From the NCBI GenBank assembly GCA_913020445.1, contig CAJWAR010000038.1, positions 1-41,553 of the forward strand: a stretch of DNA of 41,553 nt. The letters are read 5' to 3'. The notes under the pieces were generated by a model that saw nothing but the letters and a program-made list of their open reading frames with translations, had not been told where the DNA came from and made no database searches. Below are positions 31,347 through 39,733 of this stretch, one piece after another (within the stretch, counting starts at the first letter, position 1; the number at the start of each line of letters is the position of its first letter). Both the position numbers and the translations under genes were made by a program. This stretch comes from an uncultured Rhodospirillaceae bacterium. GTDB lineage: Bacteria > Pseudomonadota > Alphaproteobacteria > Rhodospirillales > UBA2165.

Positions 31347-32867
31347 ATGACCTACGCTTTCGGCACATACGCGCTCGATCCGGAGAGCTTGGAGCTGACC
31401 AACGGCGGCGAAGTGGTCGAGGTCGAGCCGCAGGTGTTTAGCTTGCTCGTCTGTCTGATCGAAAACCGCGACCGGGTGGTCTCAAAGGACGAGCTGATCG
31501 AAATGGTTTGGGACGGTCGGATTGTCTCTGACGGCACCCTCAACACCCGGATCAACGCCGCCCGCAAAGCCGTCGGCGATGATGGTAAATCTCAGGCTGT
31601 CATTAAGACGTTTCCGCGACGGGGGTTCAGGTGGGTGGCGGAGGTAGGGGAGGAAGATAGCGCATCCATAAATCCCGTTTCTATTGCCGACAAACCATCC
31701 ATCGCCGTTTTACCTTTTGAAAATCTATCCAACGATCCCGAGCAGGAGTTTTTTTCAGATGGTATTGCAGAGGATATCATCACCGCCCTGTCGCGATTGC
31801 GCTGGTTGTCGGTAATCGCACGTAACACGACTTTCACTTACAAAGGGCAAGCTGTGGATGTGCAGATGGTCGCCCAAGATTTAGGTGTTCGCTATGTCCT
31901 GGAAGGCAGTATTCGCAAAGCCGGCAACCGGGTCAGAATTTCGGCACAATTGGTCGAAGGGGATACGGGCAACCATCTTTGGGCACAACGCTTTGACCGT
32001 GAACTCGAGGACATTTTTGCTGTCCAAGATGAGATCACTGAAACTGTCGCGGGGACAGTTCAGTCCGAGGTAAATTTGACCGAACAACGACGGGTAAAGG
32101 CAAAACCCCCGGAAAGTCTAGATGCGTGGGAAAATTATCAGCATGGAATCTCTTATTTGAATGAACGGACACTCAAATCCTTTACTGCAGCGCGTGCGTT
32201 TTTTGAGCGGGCAATCGAATTGGACCCGAATTTCGTACTGGGTTATACCGGCTACGTTGAAGCGGCTTTTGACAGAATTGGACTGGAAGATCGAACTCAT
32301 TGGGATAGGGCACAACTCTATGCGCGTAAGGCGTTAGAACTTGATCCCCATGAATCCCGCGCTCATACCGCTATGGGGATATGTTATACGAATAATGACG
32401 ATTTTTCTGCAGCCGTCTCCGCCTTTGAGACAGCAATAGACCTCAATCCGAGCGATGCTAATATTCGATTGCTCATGGGAACAACCCTGCTGCAATGCGG
32501 TCGAGCAGCGGAAAGTATTCCTCATTTTCACTTAGCAATCCATCAAAGTCCTCGTGATGCCGAAATTGGTCGATTTCATGCCCGCTTAGGGCTGGCTCAC
32601 CTTTGTTTGAAAGAATTTGAGGCGGCCATCGAGTGGGCGCGGAAAGCTGTTCCATATCCGAATGCCCCCTGGGCGCATTCGTTTTTACTTTCTGCTCTTG
32701 CGCACCTTGGTGATAGGGCAGAGGCAAAGCGAGTGATGGTGGAGGCGTTAGACCGCCGTTCGGAACTCTCACTATCTCTCATGGAAAAATCGAGAATTGT
32801 CCCATTTATCGAATATCGGGAAATTTTATTTGAAGGCCTCCGCAAAGCGGGGTTGCCGGAAGAATGA
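31347..32867 (+). CDS. winged-helix/TolB-like/TPR regulator 2
   Basis: 506 residues from ATG 31347, 7 bases after copy 1. The frame is open upstream, but this ATG matches the start of copy 3. The order is a winged helix (1-100), TolB-like region (115-245, with SIAVLPFENLSNDPEQEFFS), then TPRs (AFFERAIELDPNFVLGY, AFETAIDLNPSDANIRLLMG). It ends GLRKAGLPEE. The DNA-binding half is nearly the same as in its neighbours while the TPR half differs strongly. It is probably a cytoplasmic transcription factor whose TPRs sense a partner. Confidence 0.88.
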   Translation: MTYAFGTYALDPESLELTNGGEVVEVEPQVFSLLVCLIENRDRVVSKDELIEMVWDGRIVSDGTLNTRINAARKAVGDDGKSQAVIKTFPRRGFRWVAEVGEEDSASINPVSIADKPSIAVLPFENLSNDPEQEFFSDGIAEDIITALSRLRWLSVIARNTTFTYKGQAVDVQMVAQDLGVRYVLEGSIRKAGNRVRISAQLVEGDTGNHLWAQRFDRELEDIFAVQDEITETVAGTVQSEVNLTEQRRVKAKPPESLDAWENYQHGISYLNERTLKSFTAARAFFERAIELDPNFVLGYTGYVEAAFDRIGLEDRTHWDRAQLYARKALELDPHESRAHTAMGICYTNNDDFSAAVSAFETAIDLNPSDANIRLLMGTTLLQCGRAAESIPHFHLAIHQSPRDAEIGRFHARLGLAHLCLKEFEAAIEWARKAVPYPNAPWAHSFLLSALAHLGDRAEAKRVMVEALDRRSELSLSLMEKSRIVPFIEYREILFEGLRKAGLPEE

Positions 32868-34396
32868 CCTACACCTTCGGCCCATACGCGCTTGATCCGG
32901 AGAGCTTGGAGTTGACCAACGCTGGCGAATTGATCGAGGTTGAACCGCAGGTCTTTAGCCTGCTGGTGTGTCTGATCGAGAACCGCGACCGGGTGATGAG
33001 CAAAGACGAGCTGATCGAAGAAGTCTGGGACGGCCGGATCGTCTCGGACGGCACCCTCAACACCCGCATCAACGCCGCCCGCAAAGCCGTCGGTGATGAC
33101 GGCAAAGCTCAGGCTGTGATTAAGACTTTCTCCAAGCGGGGTTTCCGCTGGGTTGCCGATGTTGATGGAGAAAGTAAAACTACCACAGAGCCAGACAATT
33201 TAACGGTGGCCGCCGACAAGCCGTCCATCGCCGTCTTGCCGTTTGAAAATCTTTCAAACGATCCCGAGCAGGAATATTTCTCGGATGGTTTGACGGAAGA
33301 CATCATCACCGCGCTATCCCGCATCCGCTGGCTCGCCGTCATCGCCCGCAACACGATGTATACCTACAAGGGCAAGGCAGTGGACGTCCATACTGTCGCC
33401 GAGGAATTGAACGTCCGCTACGTGCTTGAAGGCAGTGTGCGAAAGGCTGGAGACACAGTGCGCGTATCGGCTCAGCTGATCGATGGCCACACTCAAGATC
33501 ACATCTGGGCGGAACGCTATGACCGTGATCTCAAGGATGTCTTCGAGGTTCAGGATGACTTAACCCACAATATTGTCGCTGCCCTGCCGGTCCAGGTAGA
33601 GGTCGCCGACCTTGCCCGAACGCGCCAGAAAACGACAGCTGAAATGAGCGCTTACGATTATGTGTTGCGCGGCGTAGAGCTTTATCATCGGGAAACCAAG
33701 GAGGCCAATGCCGGTGCTGTGGAATATTTTAGCCAGGCAATAGAGGCCGACACTAATTACGCTAGAGCGTACGGATGGAAAGCATGTACGCTTGCTCAAG
33801 GCGTTTTCAAGGGGTTCACCGAAATTACTCATGTCGAAAATCAAGAGGTGACTATACCATTGCTCGAAAAAGCCTGGGAATTGGATAAGAACGACAGCGA
33901 GGTCTGTCGTATACTCGGGGCCATTAACATACGTAAGGGAAAGCTGGAGGAGGCGCAAAAGTTTCTTGAGCGTGGCCTCGAGCTCAATCCTAACGATTCC
34001 CGTATTATCTCTGCCAATGCCGGACTCCTGACCTGGCTCGGCCGGCCCGAAGAAAGTCTTGAATTATTGCACGAAGCTGAGCGGTTAGACCCGAGCGGTG
34101 TTGGTGGCTGGTTGCAGCGCTTTGGCACTGCTTACTTTTCGAACCGTGAATACGCTAAATCGGCGCAATGGTTTGAACGTGTCCCGATTTTGAGTGTTCA
34201 CGAATATGCCTTCCTCGCAGCGGCGCAGGCCCATCTTGGGGCCGCCGAACAAGCGAAGGAACATGCTGAATGTATTATTGATCTGGACAGTGAGTTCACA
34301 ATAACCACTTTTGTAGCCGCCCTGCCATATGTCGAGGATGAGGACAGGGAGCACCTGGCGGATGGTCTCCGCAAAGCCGGGGTACCCGAAGAATAA
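32864..34396 (+). CDS. winged-helix/TolB-like/TPR regulator 3
   Basis: 510 residues; its ATG overlaps the stop of copy 2 (ATGA), so translation is coupled. The winged helix is at 1-100, the TolB-like region at about 120-250 (SIAVLPFENLSNDPEQEYFS, YVLEGSVRKAGDTVRVSAQL), and the TPRs follow (YFSQAIEADTNYARAYGW, KFLERGLELNPNDSRIISAN). It ends GLRKAGVPEE. No kinase, cyclase or membrane domain is seen. The target promoter is unknown. Confidence 0.88.
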   Translation: MTYTFGPYALDPESLELTNAGELIEVEPQVFSLLVCLIENRDRVMSKDELIEEVWDGRIVSDGTLNTRINAARKAVGDDGKAQAVIKTFSKRGFRWVADVDGESKTTTEPDNLTVAADKPSIAVLPFENLSNDPEQEYFSDGLTEDIITALSRIRWLAVIARNTMYTYKGKAVDVHTVAEELNVRYVLEGSVRKAGDTVRVSAQLIDGHTQDHIWAERYDRDLKDVFEVQDDLTHNIVAALPVQVEVADLARTRQKTTAEMSAYDYVLRGVELYHRETKEANAGAVEYFSQAIEADTNYARAYGWKACTLAQGVFKGFTEITHVENQEVTIPLLEKAWELDKNDSEVCRILGAINIRKGKLEEAQKFLERGLELNPNDSRIISANAGLLTWLGRPEESLELLHEAERLDPSGVGGWLQRFGTAYFSNREYAKSAQWFERVPILSVHEYAFLAAAQAHLGAAEQAKEHAECIIDLDSEFTITTFVAALPYVEDEDREHLADGLRKAGVPEE

Positions 34397-34403
34397 GCCG
34401 CCC

Positions 34404-36119
34404 CTATCGCTGACAAATAATATTCACCAGCGCCTGGCGTTTTTCCTTGCGCACGACATTGAGGGCGCGTTTGAGGGCGGCAGGCAATTCGGCTGGGTCT
34501 TCGACGCGCTCACCATGACCATCGAAAGCCCTGACGATCTCCTCGAAATTCGGTGGCGGGCCCATGCTGACCATGGGGAAATGCCCAGTGGTGACGGCCC
34601 AGCCATCAGGATGGACGTTGCGGGTACTGTTCGAGACTTCGTCCCAGGCGCCATTGTTGAAAATGATGGTGAGCAGCGGCAGATTACTGGCCCGCGCTAC
34701 CTGATGACAGGCGGTGGGCACACCGAAAATGTAAGAGCCATCGCCGAGCGTGCAAATAACGGTTTTGTCGGGTGCGCCGAGTTTCGCTCCCAAAGCCGCA
34801 CCGAAACCCCAGCCAAGGCCGCCGGCGTGGGATGCGCCGAAATAGGTGCCGGGTCCGGTCGGTGGGGCAAAGCGCGGGTCCAGCGGGTATTCGTTGACGA
34901 CAATGGTGTTGGGCCCGAGCAGATCACCGACACAGCGCGCCGCCCATTGAAAGCCGATCGGTGTCCGCTTGGCTTCAGCGAGCGCCGCCTTATCCCATTT
35001 TCTCCGGTCGGACTTGTGACGTTTGGCGAGTGTTTGATGGCGCGTTTTGACGTTTGTCTTTTTGATGCGCTTTCGCAAGGCTTCCGTGAGCAAGGGCAGG
35101 GTGGCTTCAGGCTCTGCCGCCAACGGCACATCACAGCGGAAATTATGCATCGGGTAATTGCTAAAAAACGGGTCGACGGCGAGGTGGATCACTTGCGCCT
35201 TGTCCCGGATTTTCGTTCGCGCCGGGAACCACGGCACATCACAGTCGATGACCAGCAGCGCATCGGCCTTGGCGATCGCCGGATGGATGGCCGAGCCGAA
35301 GACATACCCTGCGTGACAAGGATGATCGGCTGGAAAATTGGCGTAAACCGGACTCGCTTCAATCACTTCGATGGCCCCGGCATCGGCGAGCTCGACCAAT
35401 TTCGCCACGGCAGTTTTACTACGGCCAAGCTCGGAGGTAATAATCAATGGGCGTTTTGCCTCGGCCAAGATTTTAGCCGCTTCCTTGAGCCGGGTAGGAT
35501 CGGGATGACGGTGATTGGCGACTTCCCGCCTAGCCGGCGTTTCAATGGTGACCGCATCCAAAGCTTCGGCGATGACATCCCGCGGTAGCGAAATGTAAAC
35601 CGGACCGCGCGGCTGATCCATCGCCATTTCCAAGGCGCGGTCGATAACCGATTCCAATTGGGCCGGTTGGCGGAGCTCGTAATCCCATTTGACATATTCC
35701 CGGATCATCGCCGCCTGATCGAAGCTCTCCTGCGCCCATTGCACATGAATGTCGCGGGCCCCTCGCATAGAACCGTCATCGGTCACAGCGGAACTGGCAG
35801 CGAGGACAATCAGCGGCACCTGCGCCTTGTAGGCATTGATCAGCGCGCCTGCAATATTGGCGGTGCCCGGCGTGGAATAGACAATCGCCGCCTGAGGTCT
35901 GCCAGTGACGGCATAAAACCCGTGCGCCATCGTCACCGCCGTTTGTTCGTGCGGCGTCATGATGGGCCGCAGGGTTGAATTAGCCTCGGCCTCGAATTTC
36001 GATAAGCCGTCGATGATCGAAGTAAAGGCGTTGCCGATCAGGCACTCAATGCCGCGCTCCCGGAGAATTTCCAGGAGCGCTTGCCCAACGGTTTCAACTT
36101 TGAAAGTTTTCTTTGCCAT
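34404..36119 (-). CDS. thiamine-diphosphate-dependent enzyme (acetolactate synthase/benzoylformate decarboxylase-like)
   Basis: 571 residues with the three-domain ThDP layout. The catalytic Glu is E58 in TPHEQTAVTMAHG. The ThDP-binding motif begins at LGDGSYIFGVPTACHQ and ends at TIIFNN, the usual GDG...NN pattern. Members include acetolactate synthase, oxalyl-CoA decarboxylase and benzoylformate decarboxylase; the pairing Glu is present, but the substrate residues do not settle which. Its start is 9 bases after the puuD-like stop, so the two are likely co-transcribed. No regulatory subunit (ilvH-like) is adjacent, which argues against branched-chain synthesis. Confidence 0.85.
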   Translation of the reverse strand: MAKKTFKVETVGQALLEILRERGIECLIGNAFTSIIDGLSKFEAEANSTLRPIMTPHEQTAVTMAHGFYAVTGRPQAAIVYSTPGTANIAGALINAYKAQVPLIVLAASSAVTDDGSMRGARDIHVQWAQESFDQAAMIREYVKWDYELRQPAQLESVIDRALEMAMDQPRGPVYISLPRDVIAEALDAVTIETPARREVANHRHPDPTRLKEAAKILAEAKRPLIITSELGRSKTAVAKLVELADAGAIEVIEASPVYANFPADHPCHAGYVFGSAIHPAIAKADALLVIDCDVPWFPARTKIRDKAQVIHLAVDPFFSNYPMHNFRCDVPLAAEPEATLPLLTEALRKRIKKTNVKTRHQTLAKRHKSDRRKWDKAALAEAKRTPIGFQWAARCVGDLLGPNTIVVNEYPLDPRFAPPTGPGTYFGASHAGGLGWGFGAALGAKLGAPDKTVICTLGDGSYIFGVPTACHQVARASNLPLLTIIFNNGAWDEVSNSTRNVHPDGWAVTTGHFPMVSMGPPPNFEEIVRAFDGHGERVEDPAELPAALKRALNVVRKEKRQALVNIICQR

Positions 36120-36128
36120 CGCTTCTGC

Positions 36129-37307
36129 CTATTCCAGTCTGGCGCCTTGGTCAACCCAGCGCCCGAGCAATTCCCGCTCGGACTTGGTCATACCACTATC
36201 CGGTCGGATCGGCATGGTCTTGATTGTCACAGCGCTGGCTTTGATGCGCTTTGCGTGGCGCTTGATGTCTTCGGGGCGGTCAAAGCTGATCTTGCCGGGG
36301 GCCGGTCCGTAACTCCGATCTGCCGGTACGGTCGAATGACAGCTCAGGCAATGCTTGGCGATAATACCGCGCGCGGTCGCAAACGAAACGCTGCCGGCGT
36401 CTGCGGTTTGTTGCGACGGGTTCACGGCGGCGACCAGATAAACGGCAATGCCGACCAAGACCAAAGCTGAATAGAGCGCCCACAGGCCGGCCTTACCGCT
36501 GACCACCATATGCCGCCCACCAACAAAGGCCGCCAGCAAAAGCGAGACAATGATCCAATTGAGCCAGTGACTGTAGATCACCGGGTAGTGGTTGGTCAGC
36601 ATCAGCACGACGGTTGGAAAAATCAGATAGCTGTTATGGGTGGCGCGATGCCGGGCCAGCGTGCAAAGCGCGACGTCAGCTGCGCGGTTCTCAGCACGCG
36701 CCTCTTTCATCTCTTTCAGGGCTGGCAGAATTCTGAACCAGACATTACCCATCATCAGGGTGCCAAGTACGGCGCCCAGCAGCATAAACACGGCCCGGCC
36801 GGTAAATATCTGGGTGAGGCCCCAGGCGACGGCAACAAATAGCGCTAAGGAAAGTGTCAGCGGTAGGGCAATTTGCTGGCTGCTGCTCGACCGCCACAGC
36901 AAATCGTAGCAAATCCAGGACAAGGCGAGCAGGGCGATGACGATGACTGTACTGGTGACGGCGTTGATCGGCTGGCCGCCGGCACCGGTGAGCAGGCTGC
37001 CCGGCAAAGGGGCGACCAAAGCGAGCAATAAGATGCCGCTGACCCAGGTGAGTAATGTTTCGCGCTTAAACCAAATGTGAGTCTTGGCCAGCCCGTCGGG
37101 TTCGAGCTGAAGTTTCTCGACCAGCAGCGAGCCCGCCTGATCGATCATCCACGGTTCGCCATGCTCACCTTTGGCCGCCCGTTCGGGATCGGCGAAGATG
37201 CGGTCGAGCCACAGCAGATAGAGCGAACCACCGATCCAGGAAATTCCCGCCATGATATGAAACCAGCGCAGTATGAGGTCGAGCCAGTCGAGGGTGTTCC
37301 ATGACAT
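36129..37307 (-). CDS. puuD: urate hydroxylase PuuD-like membrane protein with cytochrome c domain
   Basis: 392 residues. About eight hydrophobic segments (residues 10-290) begin with WFHIMAGISWIGGSLYLLWL, the PuuD start. A C-terminal periplasmic cytochrome c domain carries CLSCH and later MPIRPDSGMT as the possible Met-ligand region. PuuD oxidises urate to 5-hydroxyisourate and passes electrons to the respiratory chain. No hiuH, uraD or xanthine dehydrogenase genes are nearby, so a urate role is taken from family membership. It leads an operon with the ThDP enzyme. Confidence 0.85.
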   Translation of the reverse strand: MSWNTLDWLDLILRWFHIMAGISWIGGSLYLLWLDRIFADPERAAKGEHGEPWMIDQAGSLLVEKLQLEPDGLAKTHIWFKRETLLTWVSGILLLALVAPLPGSLLTGAGGQPINAVTSTVIVIALLALSWICYDLLWRSSSSQQIALPLTLSLALFVAVAWGLTQIFTGRAVFMLLGAVLGTLMMGNVWFRILPALKEMKEARAENRAADVALCTLARHRATHNSYLIFPTVVLMLTNHYPVIYSHWLNWIIVSLLLAAFVGGRHMVVSGKAGLWALYSALVLVGIAVYLVAAVNPSQQTADAGSVSFATARGIIAKHCLSCHSTVPADRSYGPAPGKISFDRPEDIKRHAKRIKASAVTIKTMPIRPDSGMTKSERELLGRWVDQGARLE

Positions 37308-37395
37308 AATTAAGTATCCCCCATTTACGTTTGGATGTTGCTAAAGATATTGAATAATAAACCTCAACGTGCAACTGATATTTTGAATATTCTGT

Positions 37396-37428
37396 CGGCT
37401 TCGTAAAGCGGGGATGCCGGAAAAATAA
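37396..37428 (+). pseudogene. possible remnant tail of a fourth winged-helix/TPR paralogue
   Basis: The codons read R-L-R-K-A-G-M-P-E-K-stop, nearly the same as the GLRKAG-PEE ending of the three regulators at 29.8-34.4 kb, on the same strand. The frame is closed by TGA 12 bases upstream. With only ten codons, chance is possible, but the DNA also matches closely. Confidence 0.45.
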
Positions 37429-37469
37429 TTGAAGAATAAACATAACTTTTAAAATGGGGAGAAATACCG

Positions 37470-37904
37470 ATGGCGTTTAGTCAGGAAGTCAAAGAACTAA
37501 TTTTCAATGCGTTTCAGGATCATGCCGTGTGCCTGCTGGCGACAGTCGATGCCGAGGGCCAGCCGAATATCAGCCCTAAGGGCAGCATGATTGTCTATGA
37601 TGATGAGCATCTGGCGTACTGGGAGCGCTCGAAGAAAAACGCGCTCAAAAACCTGCGCGAAAATCCGAAAGTCACGGTGATCTACAGCAACAAGCGCGCC
37701 TTTTTCGCCAAGGAAATTCCTTTTGTCGGCGGCATTATCCGCTTCTACGGTACAGCGGAAATCCACGAGGAGGGTGAGCTGCGCGACAAAGTGTTCACGA
37801 TGATATCAAAGAGGGAGCAAGAGCATGACGGCGCCGATGAAGGTTTCGCCGTGCTGATCAAACTCGATCGTGCCGTTACCATGCGAGGCGAGAGTGTGAT
37901 GTAG
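37470..37904 (+). CDS. PPOX-family (pyridoxamine 5'-phosphate oxidase-like) flavoprotein
   Basis: 144 residues, one split-barrel FMN-binding domain. Recognisable parts are CLLATVDAEGQPNISPKGSM, the LAYWERSKKNALKNLRENPK dimer/flavin region, and IRFYGTAEIHEEGEL. Members bind FMN or F420 and reduce or protect varied substrates; the short form is usually not the vitamin B6 enzyme itself. GGGGAGA lies 7 bases before the ATG. It appears to be a single gene. Confidence 0.88.
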   Translation: MAFSQEVKELIFNAFQDHAVCLLATVDAEGQPNISPKGSMIVYDDEHLAYWERSKKNALKNLRENPKVTVIYSNKRAFFAKEIPFVGGIIRFYGTAEIHEEGELRDKVFTMISKREQEHDGADEGFAVLIKLDRAVTMRGESVM

Positions 37905-37930
37905 GTGTAATTTTTATCTAAAAAATTTGA

Positions 37931-38154
37931 ACCACAAAGTTCACGAAGGTCACGAAGTTAAATTGGAATAATTAATCGACTGTCGATTAATTATTTAGAC
38001 CCTCCCCATCCCAACCTTCCCCCGCCCAATAAATTGGGGAGGGAAGGAGTTTATTGTTGAAATACATTCAATCTAATCCCCTCCCTCCTTGAGGGGGAGG
38101 GTTAGGGTGGGAGGTAGTTAAATACTTCTTTGTGTTCTTCGTGCCCTTTGTGGT
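37931..38154. repeat. nested inverted-repeat element (MITE-like)
   Basis: This 347-base gene-free gap (37905-38251) is mostly filled by nested repeats. The outer arms start ACCACAAAG...CACGAAG (37931-37957), repeated inverted at 38125-38154. Inside are a perfect 13-bp palindrome (AATAATTAATCGA / TCGATTAATTATT, 37967-37995) and C-rich arms (CCTCCCCATCCCAACC at 38001-) matched by GGGGGAGGGTTAGGGTGGG at 38093-38111. No coding frame fits. The outer wording resembles a widely dispersed bacterial repeat. From 38155 to 38223 I see only a GTGATC direct repeat (38179-38193). Confidence 0.7.
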
Positions 38155-38223
38155 CAGCCTTTTTCCAGCACGCGGGTTTGTGATCACTTGTGATCCCACC
38201 GGTGCAAGGGCTTCGTTATGGTA

Positions 38224-38249
38224 AGCACTCTAAATTTATCGGGAGTGCT
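38224..38249 (+). promoter_or_regulatory. hairpin covering the ribosome-binding site of the thioredoxin-like selenoprotein
   Basis: AGCACTC and GAGTGCT (38224-38230, 38243-38249) can pair around a 12-base A+T-rich loop. The right arm includes most of the GGGAG ribosome-binding site, which ends just before ATG 38252. The hairpin could limit translation or be a protein operator. Confidence 0.5.
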
Positions 38250-38251
38250 CC

Positions 38252-38803
38252 ATGCGTTTAACAGCTATCATTTTTTCAATATTTATCATCTTCGGATCAT
38301 CGCAGCTATCAGCCCGGCCATCGCAGCTGCCAGTGCCGCGGGCAGCGCCCGAGTGGAGCGTCTCGGAATGGATCAACAGTGGCGCGCTCCAGCTTTCTGA
38401 TCTCAGGGGAAAAGTGGTCGTCATCGACTTTTTTCAGCTGTGGTGACCAGGCTGTAATGCATTTTCGATTCCGCTCGTGAATAAGTGGGAAAAAGATTTT
38501 TCGTCAGAAGTTAAACAGGGGCTGATCCAGTTCATCAGCATCCATACCGTCTTCGAGGGTTTTGAGTATCAGAACCCGACCAAACTCAAGCGCTTCCTGC
38601 GCCGTAAAAGAATTCGCCACCCCGTGGGAGTCGACCGGGCGATCCCGGGTGACCGAATTCCGCAAACCATGCGCCGGTTTAGGACCAGCGGTACACCGGA
38701 GATGGCAGTTATTGATAAAAAAGGAATTATCCGCTTTCAGGAATTCGGCGGTTTTAATTTCAAGCGGGTGGAAAGATTGATCCGGCAATTATTGCAGCAA
38801 TAG
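38252..38803 (+). CDS. periplasmic thioredoxin/TlpA-like selenoprotein with U-P-G-C active site
   Basis: 183 residues if TGA at 38444-38446 is selenocysteine (residue 65). The signal peptide is about residues 1-21 (MRLTAIIFSIFIIFGSS...). Then come LSDLRGKVVVIDFFQLW-U-PGCNAF, which is the usual FW--WCPPC active site with Sec for the first Cys and C68 for the second, and the cis-Pro loop TSGTPEMAVIDKKGIIRF. The frame is open from ATG 38252 (GGGAG 7 bases upstream) through the TGA to TAG at 38803. Conventional calling would yield two fragments. A SECIS is not clear by eye; a weak hairpin may lie 18-35 bases after the TGA. It ends 11 bases from a convergent gene. Confidence 0.88.
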
Positions 38804-38814
38804 TGGCTGATCGC

Positions 38815-39576
38815 TTATTGGTTCCGACCGAAATATTTAATTTCGATTTGGCGGTTGGCACCACTCGCTTTTACCTTTTTCATCGCTGATTTAAGCCGCG
38901 CGGCCATTTTTTTGGGAAATTTCAAGCTGGCCGCCAGCCATATTGAATCGCTGTACATGGCTTTGCCAAATACCAAAGGCAATTTCTTATTTTTGGCAAA
39001 TTTCTGCCAGCGGTACCTGAATTCGAAAAAATCACCATACCAGCTGCTCAGGCGGCCAAGTTCGAAAAGGGTGATGGCGCGGTCAGAATCTTTGTTGGTC
39101 GAGAAAGGCCGGACATTGGTAAAACCTTTTTTCTTTAACTCAATGTGATAGGACGTGCCTTTCCAAAAACCGACGGAGCTGGCTTCTTTACCTTCGGCGT
39201 AACTATTAATTGGCTCTTTGAGAGTTACAAAGCCGATTTTCATATCAATGACATGAGCAACCCAGTTAAATTTTTTCTCGCGTGAGGGCGTGCGTGAGAT
39301 GCCAACGATTAAGGTATCTTCACGTTCCTGAACATTTTTCATGGCCCGGGGCCAGGGATAGAACTTCGCCTGAAGATCAACGCCGGCTATCTCACCGGCC
39401 CGTTGGACAATTTCCATAACTGCGCCCGGGCGCGTTTTAGAATCATCCATTAACCCGGTTATTTGTGTCGTATTCATTATCAAAACCGGTTTTGCCGTTT
39501 GAGCTGAACTGGGGGCAGGGATCATCAACGCCGCAAAAACGGCACAAAGACACAGAATCCACTTCCTACCTTTCAT
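38815..39576 (-). CDS. periplasmic solute-binding protein (family 3-like)
   Basis: 253 residues from ATG 39576, chosen because GGAGG lies 9 bases upstream; ATGs at 39582 and 39603 are worse placed. The signal peptide is MKGRKWILCLCAVFAALMIP to about SSA-Q. The mature part has the family-3 binding-protein style (PGAVMEIVQRAGEIAGVDLQ, PWPRAMKNVQEREDTLIVGI), with a hinge and a second lobe (FSTNKDSDRAITLFELGRLS). Such proteins bind amino acids or small polar solutes. No transporter genes adjoin it. It is similar to stand-alone family-3 proteins of unknown ligand. Confidence 0.8.
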   Translation of the reverse strand: MKGRKWILCLCAVFAALMIPAPSSAQTAKPVLIMNTTQITGLMDDSKTRPGAVMEIVQRAGEIAGVDLQAKFYPWPRAMKNVQEREDTLIVGISRTPSREKKFNWVAHVIDMKIGFVTLKEPINSYAEGKEASSVGFWKGTSYHIELKKKGFTNVRPFSTNKDSDRAITLFELGRLSSWYGDFFEFRYRWQKFAKNKKLPLVFGKAMYSDSIWLAASLKFPKKMAARLKSAMKKVKASGANRQIEIKYFGRNQ

Positions 39577-39682
39577 CCGCATACACCTCCCTGAATGGAG
39601 CAACTATGATCATACACATATTTGCGTATGTTACTCCACAACAGATATGTGGGTATTTACGATATGAAAAACTATAATTAAG

Positions 39683-39711
39683 AAAAGCCCGTCTCAGTGA
39701 GACGGGCTTTT
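39683..39711. terminator. bidirectional terminator
   Basis: AAAAGCCCGTCTC and GAGACGGGCTTTT form a perfect 13-bp stem with an AGT loop. It lies 22 bases after the stop of the leftward GrdB-like gene and has A/T tracts on both sides, so it works in either direction. Confidence 0.9.
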
Positions 39712-39733
39712 AAAGATATTGATTTATATATTT

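Noticed and set aside
34329..35588. 419-codon open frame on the plus strand
   Set aside because: It is antisense to the ThDP enzyme, whose motifs are intact; the long frame follows from codon bias.
37931..38154. CRISPR array
   Set aside because: Repeats are inverted and nested, not regularly spaced direct repeats.
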